NCBI GenBank assembly: GCA_026393755.1
Contig: JAPKZO010000006.1
Coordinates: 204,453 to 268,452, forward strand
Source of the DNA: Acidobacteriota bacterium
Lineage (GTDB): Bacteria; Acidobacteriota; Vicinamibacteria; Vicinamibacterales; JAKQTR01
Direction: 5' to 3'
DNA length: 64,000 nt
Below, one piece after another: positions 17,143 to 24,520 of the stretch. The notes under the pieces were generated by a model. The model searched no databases. It was not told where the DNA came from and saw only the letters and a list, made by a program, of their open reading frames with translations. Position 1 is the first letter of the stretch. Each line of letters begins with the position of its first letter. The position numbers and the translations under genes are program-made.

Positions 17143-18096
17143 TGGGCGGAAGTGCGTGCTGACTTCTGTGCGGCTGGTCGTCGTGGTCGCACTGGCGGTG
17201 ATATGTGCAGGCGATCTTTAAGACCGGCCTGCACTCGACCACCGACGACCGCGTCTACCTTCAGGACGCCTACCTGGTCGTGCCTGCCGGGACGCTCCAG
17301 GTGAAGATCGGTCAGTTCGTGCCGCCATTTGGGCTGGAGCGGTTCCAGCCGGATGCCTTCCTCCCATTCGTAGATCGGTCGGCCGCAACCAACCGCCTTG
17401 TTCCGAATGGGGCGCTCGGCAGGAGCTTTTCCCGTGACTACGGCGTCGAGGCTGGGTGGGGGAAGCCATGGGCTCGACGTGTTCGGCGGACTCTTCCGCG
17501 GCGGTGGCGCCAATATGCCGGGCAATGGCACCGGCCCACTGGGCGTGCTCCGCGTACGCGCCGCGCCGCAAGGGATTCGTCCGTTGGGAATCGCGTGGCA
17601 GGCTGGGTTTGCAGTCGCTGTGCGGCACGGCGAGCATCTCGATCTCTCCGCACAACAGCCGACGTTGACCAAGTCGCTCCTGGCGGGGTTCACCGGACGG
17701 GATCTCCGCGTCAATGGCTTCGTCACGGCTCGGTGGTCGCGGATCGAGACTCAGGTGGAATTGTTGCGCGTGTGGCTCGATCCCGACGATGGTCCGAGAC
17801 TCGCCGCGCGCGGTGTCGTGGCGCAGTTGTCCGTTCACGTCGTGAAAGGCGTCACGGTGAGTGGCAGGTACGAACACATCGAGGAGACCCGCCAAGCGCT
17901 GGCTGCCTCAGGGCGGTGGGTTGTGACCGGGGCGACCGCGGTGGATGTGCCGCACACTCCCGTTCGCATCGTGATCGACAGGACCCTTGGTGGCGGTGCC
18001 CCGGCTTTGATCCCGGTCCCGACGTGGCGGATCCAGACGCAGGTCTTGTTGCTGAAGAGCCCCTTCCTTCCGCCGCTCTCGGTGATAGGGCAGTGA
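17132..18096 (+). pseudogene. Frameshifted remnant of a phosphate-selective-type porin
   Basis: Three pieces in different frames. A signal-peptide-like stretch (LTSVRLVVVVALAVICAG) ends at a stop at 17221. In another frame from about 17205, FKTGLHSTTDDRVYLQDAYL then VKIGQFVPPFGLERFQPDAF and GRSFSRDYGVEAGW are clear OprP/O-family porin blocks. A further shift near the G-run at 17455-17465 moves to the frame that holds GLDVFGGLFRGGGANMPG and continues to the stop at 18096. Sequence for the first part of the mature barrel seems missing. It lies upstream of the YeeE/YedE gene and resembles the intact porin at 8695-10020 in family only. Confidence 0.7.
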
Positions 18097-18185
18097 ACTG
18101 CCTTTCCGGTTGCGGGTCACGTGGCAGGGCCAGGGGCACTGATGTCCACGACCCGAAAGGCCCGAAACGACTGTAGGAGACTTCG

Positions 18186-19418
18186 ATGACATCCTCGCAA
18201 TCTCCCATCCATTGGCGCGGGTACGCTGTTATCGCCACACTCGGCTTGATCCTGCTGACCATCGCTGCCGCTGTCACGCGCATCTGGGTGTTGACGGCGA
18301 TTCCGGTGGGCTTCCTGTTTGGGTTCTTTCTCCAGAAGGGATCCCTCTGTGGTGCGGCGGCCTTGAGCGAAGTGGTCGTCTTTCGGGATCGCACGAAGGT
18401 CGTTGGGATCTGGATCGCCATCGTGGTGTCGATGATCGGCTTCGCCGCAATCGAGGCGGCGGGGTGGGTCCAACTCGCGCCCAAGCCGATGATCTGGGTC
18501 AGCGCCCTCGTCGGGGGCGTGCTCTTCGGCGTTGGGACGGTGCTGGCCGGAGGCTGCATCAGCGGTTGTCTCTTTAAAGCGGCCGAGGGGAATCTGAACT
18601 CGATGGCGGCGCTCGGCGGCATTGCTCTGGGTATCGGCATGGTGGAGACCGGTCCGCTCCATGGCGTGCACGTGGCCATGCTGGCCAACGTCGTGACGGC
18701 AGCCGGTGGGAGGCCGGTGACGCTCGCGAGCCTCACGGGCCTGCCGTACTGGCTGCTCGCTCTGATCATTGCCGGAGCCACGGGCGCCGCCGTGATGTGG
18801 CTACGCCAGCGTCGTCGCCAGCCAAACCGCGTGCAACCAGACGCGGTCCCGAAGACGTTGCTCACGCGCTCTTGGAAGCCCTGGCAGGCGGGACTGGCGA
18901 TCGGAATCCTGGCGGTGCCCGCGTACCTCTCTTCAGCGGCGACCGGCCGCAACTATCCGCTGGGCGTCACACACGGCGTGCTGCAAACCTACCAGGTGCT
19001 CACGGAAACCAACCTCAAGCATGTGTGGCGGGCGCCGGCAACGCCGGCGGCGACACCTGTCGCTTCGCCTGCTCCAGCGCCCCAACCGCCGCGTCCGCCA
19101 GCCCCGCCGTCGAAGGTCATCAACTGGTGGCTGGTTTCCGTCGTCTTGTCACTTCCCCTCGGCTCCTGGGCGTCCGCGAGGATGAGCGGGGCCGTAACGC
19201 TGCTGCCGCGTCCACCAGAGCAGACGGTCATCGCATTCTTCGGTGGGGTACTCGTCGGCATCGGAGCGGCGTTCGCCACGGGATGCGTCGTGGGGAACAT
19301 CCTGTCGGGCTGGGCGCTGATGAGTGTAGGGATGCTGATCTTCGGCGTCGCGACCGCGCTCGGGAATTGGGCCGCGAGCTGTCTCTATCTGATAGGGTGG
19401 AACCCCTTCCAGTCGTAA
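18186..19418 (+). CDS. YeeE/YedE-family (TsuA-like) sulfur transporter
   Basis: 410 residues in two membrane repeats joined by a Pro/Ala-rich linker (about residues 285-320). Each half has the conserved Cys motif: GTVLAGGCISGCLF in the first, GIGAAFATGCVVGNILSG in the second; an early LQKGSLCGAAALSE is also typical. Members of this family import thiosulfate (TsuA) or supply sulfur for sulfur-transfer and selenium pathways. Thiosulfate import fits the PhsA-like enzyme nearby, though they are not one operon. The ATG at 18186 follows TAGGAGACTTCG. Confidence 0.85.
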   Translation: MTSSQSPIHWRGYAVIATLGLILLTIAAAVTRIWVLTAIPVGFLFGFFLQKGSLCGAAALSEVVVFRDRTKVVGIWIAIVVSMIGFAAIEAAGWVQLAPKPMIWVSALVGGVLFGVGTVLAGGCISGCLFKAAEGNLNSMAALGGIALGIGMVETGPLHGVHVAMLANVVTAAGGRPVTLASLTGLPYWLLALIIAGATGAAVMWLRQRRRQPNRVQPDAVPKTLLTRSWKPWQAGLAIGILAVPAYLSSAATGRNYPLGVTHGVLQTYQVLTETNLKHVWRAPATPAATPVASPAPAPQPPRPPAPPSKVINWWLVSVVLSLPLGSWASARMSGAVTLLPRPPEQTVIAFFGGVLVGIGAAFATGCVVGNILSGWALMSVGMLIFGVATALGNWAASCLYLIGWNPFQS

Positions 19419-19494
19419 GGGATGGCCTCCGTGTGTCACACTCGCATCAACTGAACCGTCGCCCGAAAACCACCCATTGAACAGGGGAACACCG

Positions 19495-20007
19495 ATGTCG
19501 CCATATGAGACCATGTCGCGCGAGGACCTGCTGCTGGCGCTGAATGCGTTCGCCAAGAACTGGCTGGCGCATGACGGGTGCTGGTTTCTCGCCGCCGAAG
19601 AACGCCTGGGTATGGAAGCCGCGATCGATCTGGACGCAGTCGCCTGGAGACGGTTCGCCGCCGCCGAGGCGAAGCGCCTCATCGAGGTCTTCGGCATCCC
19701 GCACGGCGGGGGTCTTCAGGCGTTGGAGCGCGCGTTGTCGTTGCGCATGTACGCCGTGCTCAACGAGCAGCACGTGGAGTGGTCCGACGATGGCCGCACG
19801 CTGCGCTTCGTGATGGACGGGTGTCGCGTGCAGGACACGCGTCGCCGGAAAGGCCTGTCTGCCTTTCCATGCCGGCCCGTTGGAGACGTGGAATTCAGCA
19901 CGTTTGCCAGCGCGATCGACCCGCGAATTGCGACGCGCTGCATCCACTGTCCGCCGGATCCCAATCAGGCCGGCGCCTGCACGTGGGAGTTCACGCTCAG
20001 CGAATGA
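19495..20007 (+). CDS. DUF6125-like cytosolic protein, Cys-rich C-terminus
   Basis: 170 residues beginning MSPYETMSREDLLLALNAFA. The N-terminal half is helical (KNWLAHDGCWFLAAEERLGM), and the C-terminal half carries several Cys (DGCRVQD, SAFPCRPV, TRCIHCPPD, ACTWEF) arranged as in the DUF6125 group, which resembles L-2-amino-thiazoline-4-carboxylic acid hydrolases. Function is unknown; a metal or sulfur compound role is possible. AGGGGA precedes the ATG. A shortened copy of its N-terminus lies at 24347-24487, on the far side of the ECF transporter operon. Confidence 0.7.
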   Translation: MSPYETMSREDLLLALNAFAKNWLAHDGCWFLAAEERLGMEAAIDLDAVAWRRFAAAEAKRLIEVFGIPHGGGLQALERALSLRMYAVLNEQHVEWSDDGRTLRFVMDGCRVQDTRRRKGLSAFPCRPVGDVEFSTFASAIDPRIATRCIHCPPDPNQAGACTWEFTLSE

Positions 20008-20126
20008 GGCACGGTCCGACCCGCGGTCACCCGACCTGTTTCAACAACAGACCGAATCGACTTCGCCACTCGGGTGACCGCAATCCCAACTTGTCTGTCG
20101 GAATCTGCTGACATTGATCTCCGCCG

Positions 20127-20834
20127 CTACACCACGAGCAATGCTGCCGCGACCGCTGTCAGCAACGCGATCCACCACCAATCCGGCGCCGATAGACGCG
20201 GCGCGGCGGGACGGATGCGGTCGGGGGAAAAGGCCCGGGCCTGGGCTGCCGCCACCGTCTCATCCGCTCGGCGCAACATCGTGCTGACCACTGTGACCAG
20301 CAACAACCGGCCATCACGCCACCAGGTCGTGCGGAAACCGCCTCTGAGCCGGAATGCCTTGGCTGTCGTCATCCAGACATGGTGGGAGTGCTGCACACTG
20401 TGGACGGCCACGCCCAGAGCGAAGCCCAGCCCCCTCAGTCCCGCGGCCTCAAGCAGATCGGCCAATTCGCGAATCGAGACGGTGGTGGAAAAACCCGCTG
20501 CGGCCACGGTGATCACGATCGCCCGCACCACCATGGACAGGCCGAGCGTCACGCCCGCGCTCGACGCCGTGAGCCCACCGGCGAGAGGGAGATCGCGCGG
20601 CTCGATCAGGAAGAGAGGCAGGACCAGCAAGGCAACAAGGCTGAACCACAGTGCGGGCCGGCGCAGCACACGCAGACCACTTGGCCGAACCATGGCGGCC
20701 AAGGCAAGTGTTCCAGCGAGCACCACTCCAAGCTTCCAGCCAGACGAGACGACTCCCAGCACCACCGACCACATGAGCAGCCCCAAACGCACGGCTGGCG
20801 CGGGCGTCGCCATAGCCCGTGCGGTCCCCGTCAT
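20127..20834 (-). CDS. ECF transporter transmembrane T component (CbiQ/EcfT-like)
   Basis: About 235 residues with helices at the N-terminus and end. The cytoplasmic coupling motifs of EcfT are visible around ELADLLEAAGLRGLGFALGV and AKAFRLRGGF, the second matching the A-R-G signature that contacts the ATPases. It forms the energy-coupling module with the ATPase at 21426-22889. ATG 20834 overlaps the stop of the S component (ATGA); the frame remains open upstream to 21083 but that part is inside the S gene. Confidence 0.82.
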   Translation of the reverse strand: MTGTARAMATPAPAVRLGLLMWSVVLGVVSSGWKLGVVLAGTLALAAMVRPSGLRVLRRPALWFSLVALLVLPLFLIEPRDLPLAGGLTASSAGVTLGLSMVVRAIVITVAAAGFSTTVSIRELADLLEAAGLRGLGFALGVAVHSVQHSHHVWMTTAKAFRLRGGFRTTWWRDGRLLLVTVVSTMLRRADETVAAAQARAFSPDRIRPAAPRLSAPDWWWIALLTAVAAALLVV

Positions 20835-21436
20835 TGGCGACGGCTTCCGCTGGTCCATTCGTGTCCTCTCGCTCGCAGTGCGGTCCCGACGTGCCACGCC
20901 ATCATTCCTGCCAGGACGCCCGCTGCGGCGTGCATCGCGACCAGCAATCCGACGATGGCGAGGCCAGAGGCCGGGGTCAACCCAAACAGCTTGCCACTGA
21001 GGCGGAGCACCCCGTCGTAGACTCGCCACACCCCGGCTCCTCCGAGCAGTCCCTGTGTGACAAACGGCTGCACCAGTGGCCACAGCGTCGCCATGGCACC
21101 ACTCACCGCGAATCCCGTACGCGATAAACGAAACAGCAGCAGACCTCCTTCGGCCAGGACTCCTTCCATCAGGATGCCGACGATCGGCGTGACCACCACG
21201 CCGCCGACACTGAACATCTTCAGAAACGCCGTGGCCACGGCCATGAACAGTACCGATCCCGGGCGCGGTACGTACAACCGCCCGACCAGGACGATGGTCA
21301 GTCCCGAGGCGGCGAGCAGCAACCCCGCGAACGGCATGCCAAGCGCGTGCAGCGCCGAACCGGCGCTGATCTCAACGGCGCCCCAGAGACCGCCGAACAC
21401 GCCGACGTAGACCAACTCGCGCACGTTATATCGCAT
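20831..21436 (-). CDS. ECF transporter substrate-binding S component, specificity unknown
   Basis: About 201 residues with six hydrophobic segments, beginning MRYNVRELVYVGVFGGLWGA, a typical S-component start. The start at 21436 overlaps the ATPase stop, and the gene ends inside the T-component start, so the three are translationally coupled. I cannot tell whether it belongs to the vitamin, Ni/Co or another S family. Nearby genes for DUF364-like, FmdE-like and DUF6125-like proteins hint at a metal or metal-cofactor substrate, but this is context only. Confidence 0.75.
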   Translation of the reverse strand: MRYNVRELVYVGVFGGLWGAVEISAGSALHALGMPFAGLLLAASGLTIVLVGRLYVPRPGSVLFMAVATAFLKMFSVGGVVVTPIVGILMEGVLAEGGLLLFRLSRTGFAVSGAMATLWPLVQPFVTQGLLGGAGVWRVYDGVLRLSGKLFGLTPASGLAIVGLLVAMHAAAGVLAGMMAWHVGTALRARGHEWTSGSRRQ

Positions 21437-22889
21437 GAATATCCTGGGCCTCATCAGCCTGGCCGGTGGCCGGCACGCCGTCGGCGGCAATACGTCCATC
21501 GCGCAGCATGACGATGCGACTCGCGTGTCGGTGGATCAACTTGAAGTCGTGACTGATGAGCAGCACGGCACAGCCGCGCCGATTCATATCGGACACCACC
21601 GTCATCAGGCGTTCCAAGTGACGCCAATCCTGGCCAATCGTGGGCTCGTCAAGGATCAGCAACATGGGCTCGAGGGCCAGCACGGCACAGAGCGCGGCCC
21701 GCTGCTGCTGACCTGCCGATAGCGTGTGCAGGGGACGGTCGGCCGCCTGCTCCAGATCGGCGGCGTTCAGCAGGCGTGACACCAGGGGTGAAGAATCGAG
21801 GCCGAAGTTCGACGGGCCAAGCGCGACCTCGCTCGCCACCGTGTCGCAGAACAACTGCCAGCGGGAATCCTGGAGCAGAATGCCGACGTCTCGTCCCGGC
21901 ACCGGCTTCCCGTGCGTCCAACGCACGACGCCGGTCTTCGGACGGAGTATGCCGGCCAACACCTTCGCCACGGTGGACTTGCCGCTGCCATTGTCGCCGA
22001 CAAGCGCGACGAACTCACCCTCGTGAATGACGAGGTCGAGCCCCCCAAGCACACACTGCCGGCCATGCCACGCCTCCACACCTCGCAACTCAACAATCGG
22101 AACTCCACCGGGTGTCGCCATTGGACCGATCAGCTGTTCCCACGAAGATTGGGACGCCGACGTCGGCCGGCGCAAACCGAGGTCGCGCAACAGCGCCCGC
22201 TGATCCATAAGGGTCGCGGTCCGCCCGTCGGCTACCGCCCGGCCATCGTCCAGCAAGACGGTGCGGGACGCCAGTTCGGCACCTTCTCGGAGTCGATGTT
22301 CGGCCACAACCACAGTCGTGCCGGTTGAGCGGGACAGGTCGTCCAACGCGCCAATCAGACGCCGGCTGCTCTCGACGTCCAGGCTGGCCAGAGGTTCATC
22401 GAGCGCCAGAACGGCAGGGCGCATCGCCAGAACGGCCGCAATGGCAAGCCGCTGTTGCTCACCCCCTGACAGCGTTCTTACGTCCGCTGCTTCTCGGCCC
22501 GTGAGCCCTGACACTGACAGCGCCCACTCACTTCGTGCGCGCACCTCTCGACTCGTGAGTCCGAGATTCAGTGGGCCGAACGCCACCTCCTCTCCCACAG
22601 TCAGGTTGAAGAGTTGGACAGCTGGGTTTTGGAACACGAGCCCGACTGTCTGGGCCAGTTCGCCAAGAGGTGTCGAGGCGGTGTCTCGACCGGCCACGGT
22701 GATACGGCCGGTGATGTCTGCCGCCACTGCGTGGGGCACGATGCCTGCAATGCAACGCAGCAGCGTGCTCTTGCCACTGCCGGACGCCCCCGCCAATAGC
22801 ACTCGTTCGCCCGCCCCGATGTGCAGGTCGATGTCGTTCAACACCGGTTGCTGGCCGAACCCGACCGAGAGCCGCCGGATATCGATCAT
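21426..22889 (-). CDS. ECF transporter ATPase, two ABC domains in one chain
   Basis: About 487 residues. Two complete ABC domains: the first with Walker A GASGSGKST, signature LSGGEQQRL and Walker B AVLALDEPLASLD; the second with Walker A GDNGSGKST, signature LSAGQQQRA and Walker B LLILDEPTIGQD. Fused EcfA-EcfA' proteins of this kind drive ECF transporters. ATG 22889 overlaps the stop of the NTPase gene (ATGA). The open frame further upstream lies within that gene and is rejected. Confidence 0.92.
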   Translation of the reverse strand: MIDIRRLSVGFGQQPVLNDIDLHIGAGERVLLAGASGSGKSTLLRCIAGIVPHAVAADITGRITVAGRDTASTPLGELAQTVGLVFQNPAVQLFNLTVGEEVAFGPLNLGLTSREVRARSEWALSVSGLTGREAADVRTLSGGEQQRLAIAAVLAMRPAVLALDEPLASLDVESSRRLIGALDDLSRSTGTTVVVAEHRLREGAELASRTVLLDDGRAVADGRTATLMDQRALLRDLGLRRPTSASQSSWEQLIGPMATPGGVPIVELRGVEAWHGRQCVLGGLDLVIHEGEFVALVGDNGSGKSTVAKVLAGILRPKTGVVRWTHGKPVPGRDVGILLQDSRWQLFCDTVASEVALGPSNFGLDSSPLVSRLLNAADLEQAADRPLHTLSAGQQQRAALCAVLALEPMLLILDEPTIGQDWRHLERLMTVVSDMNRRGCAVLLISHDFKLIHRHASRIVMLRDGRIAADGVPATGQADEAQDIHAI

Positions 22890-23425
22890 CCCAATTCTTC
22901 GAGCATCGTGATGACGCGGCCAGGAAGGTCGTTTCGCAGGTCCGTGGTGACCTCGACGGTCCGGAGTGGGCGTCCGGCGACACGCCCGCGAAACGCCTCC
23001 ATCAGCCACGGCCTGACCACGACCAGCGATGGACCGGGTCGATCACGGAGGGGACCGATGGCCTCGATCCATCCAGCGGAACGGAGGAGCTCCAGGGGCC
23101 CGAACTCATCGATCACCAGCAGACCATCGGATCGGGCAACCGCGCAGCACCGATTGCCAAACTCCAGACCAGCTGGGTGAAAGCGCCACTTTCCGACAAC
23201 AGGCCCGTCGGTCTCACCCGTCACCTCTGCCAACGGCCGGCGTACGCCTGTGGCCAGACACATCACGTCCAAGCCGACAGGCGCCCCGTTCTCCAATCGC
23301 GGCACGGTGACGATGCCCTCGACGGGCTGACAGCGGGCGCGCGCTGCCACGGCCAGACACACGGTTGTCTTGCCAGATCCGGAGGCTCCCGTGAGCACAA
23401 CGATGGCTGGTTCGGAAGGTGGCAT
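22886..23425 (-). CDS. THEP1-like nucleoside-triphosphatase
   Basis: 179 residues. Walker A GASGSGKTTV at residues 13-22, Walker B LLVIDEFGPLELL at about 103-115 with the D-E-x-G-x-x-E-L pattern characteristic of the THEP1/NTPase_1 family. First gene of the ECF operon, overlapping the ATPase start. THEP1 proteins hydrolyse NTPs; why one should be coupled to an ECF transporter is unclear. It may act as a chaperone-like or regulatory GTPase/ATPase for the imported compound. Confidence 0.8.
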   Translation of the reverse strand: MPPSEPAIVVLTGASGSGKTTVCLAVAARARCQPVEGIVTVPRLENGAPVGLDVMCLATGVRRPLAEVTGETDGPVVGKWRFHPAGLEFGNRCCAVARSDGLLVIDEFGPLELLRSAGWIEAIGPLRDRPGPSLVVVRPWLMEAFRGRVAGRPLRTVEVTTDLRNDLPGRVITMLEELG

Positions 23426-23586
23426 CCCCTGGATCTTACCCTTTCAACGGCGATGGGTTTCCGTGTTCACGCGCAGATCGTGCAGATGTCCATTCCCAGG
23501 ACCCGAGCCGAGGCCCGCTGTAGTACGATTCCGGCGGCCCGCCCACGGCGGGATGCCGGTCATCGTCTCACGGACGACGCAACACT

Positions 23587-24342
23587 ATGGGGATCCTTGA
23601 CGACCTGCTTGCCAGCTTGACGGGGGACTGCGCGGTGCGGCACGTGCTGGTCGGCGCTCACCTGACCGCCGTCTGCAGTGACCGCTGTGGCTTGGCCGCC
23701 ACGGTCATCGACGACCGACCTCACCAGCGAACGGTGAGGGATGCGGGACGGCTCCACTTGAAGAGCGCGCGCGAGTTGGCCGAGTACGCCCGCTCGGATG
23801 ACCCGACCGAGGCCAGTATCGGCGTAGCCGCGATCAACTCTCTCATCGTGGTCGATGAAACCGCCATCACCCTGATCAATGCCTTTGACCTGATCGCCAG
23901 ACGAGGGGCCGGAAAGTGCGTGGCCGTGGTCGGTTCATTTCCCTTCGTGCCGCGACTGCGCAACCTGGTTGGCGAACTGCTGGTGATCGAGCGTCGACCC
24001 GCAGACGGCGAATACCCTGCCAGCGCCGCCGATACGCTGATTCCCCGCGCGGAGGTGGTCGCGGTGACCGCGTCATCGCTCATCAACCATACACTCGATC
24101 ATCTGTTGTCGCTCTGCAAACCGGGTGCGTTCGTGGTGGTGCTCGGTCCGACGGCTCCACTTTCGCACGTGCTGCTCGATCACGGCGCCACCGCGGTGGC
24201 CGGCTCAATCGTCACCGACGAGATGGGCGCCATTCGGGCCATCGAGCAAGGTTCGTCCTTTCGACAGTTGCCCGGCATTCGGCTTGCGGCGATGACCGTC
24301 GGCCCTCACGGGCATGGGATCGATGGCCATGCTCGAGTCTGA
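23587..24342 (+). CDS. DUF364/DUF4213-like protein, putative heavy-metal chelation
   Basis: 251 residues. The N-terminal 80 residues match the DUF4213 type (enolase-N-like fold, RHVLVGAHLTAVCSDRCGLA), and the C-terminal part the Rossmann-like DUF364 region (KCVAVVGSFPFVPRLRN, VVAVTASSLINHTLDHLLSL, FVVVLGPTAPLSHVLLDHGA). DUF364 proteins are annotated as putative heavy-metal chelators on structural grounds. It is divergent from the ECF operon and shares its intergenic region of about 160 bases. No measured function. Confidence 0.8.
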   Translation: MGILDDLLASLTGDCAVRHVLVGAHLTAVCSDRCGLAATVIDDRPHQRTVRDAGRLHLKSARELAEYARSDDPTEASIGVAAINSLIVVDETAITLINAFDLIARRGAGKCVAVVGSFPFVPRLRNLVGELLVIERRPADGEYPASAADTLIPRAEVVAVTASSLINHTLDHLLSLCKPGAFVVVLGPTAPLSHVLLDHGATAVAGSIVTDEMGAIRAIEQGSSFRQLPGIRLAAMTVGPHGHGIDGHARV

Positions 24343-24346
24343 GCCC

Positions 24347-24487
24347 ATGACCTGCCATGTGACCATGTCGCGCGAGGAACTGCTGCAGGCGCTGAAGGCG
24401 TTCGCCAGGAATTGGCTGGCGCATGACGGATGCTGGTTCCTGGCTGCGGAAGAGCGGCTGGGCCCGGAGGCCGCCATCGGCCATTGA
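24347..24487 (+). pseudogene. Truncated duplicate of the DUF6125-like N-terminus
   Basis: A 46-codon frame starts four bases after the DUF364 stop. Its residues MSREELLQALKAFARNWLAH and DGCWFLAAEERLGPEAAI match the start of the protein at 19495 nearly residue for residue, then a stop follows. The rest of the gene is missing. With the parent copy at 19495 it brackets the ECF/DUF364 block. Confidence 0.8.
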
Positions 24488-24520
24488 CGAGCGCCTCGGC
24501 AGTGCCACGGAGGAGATCCG

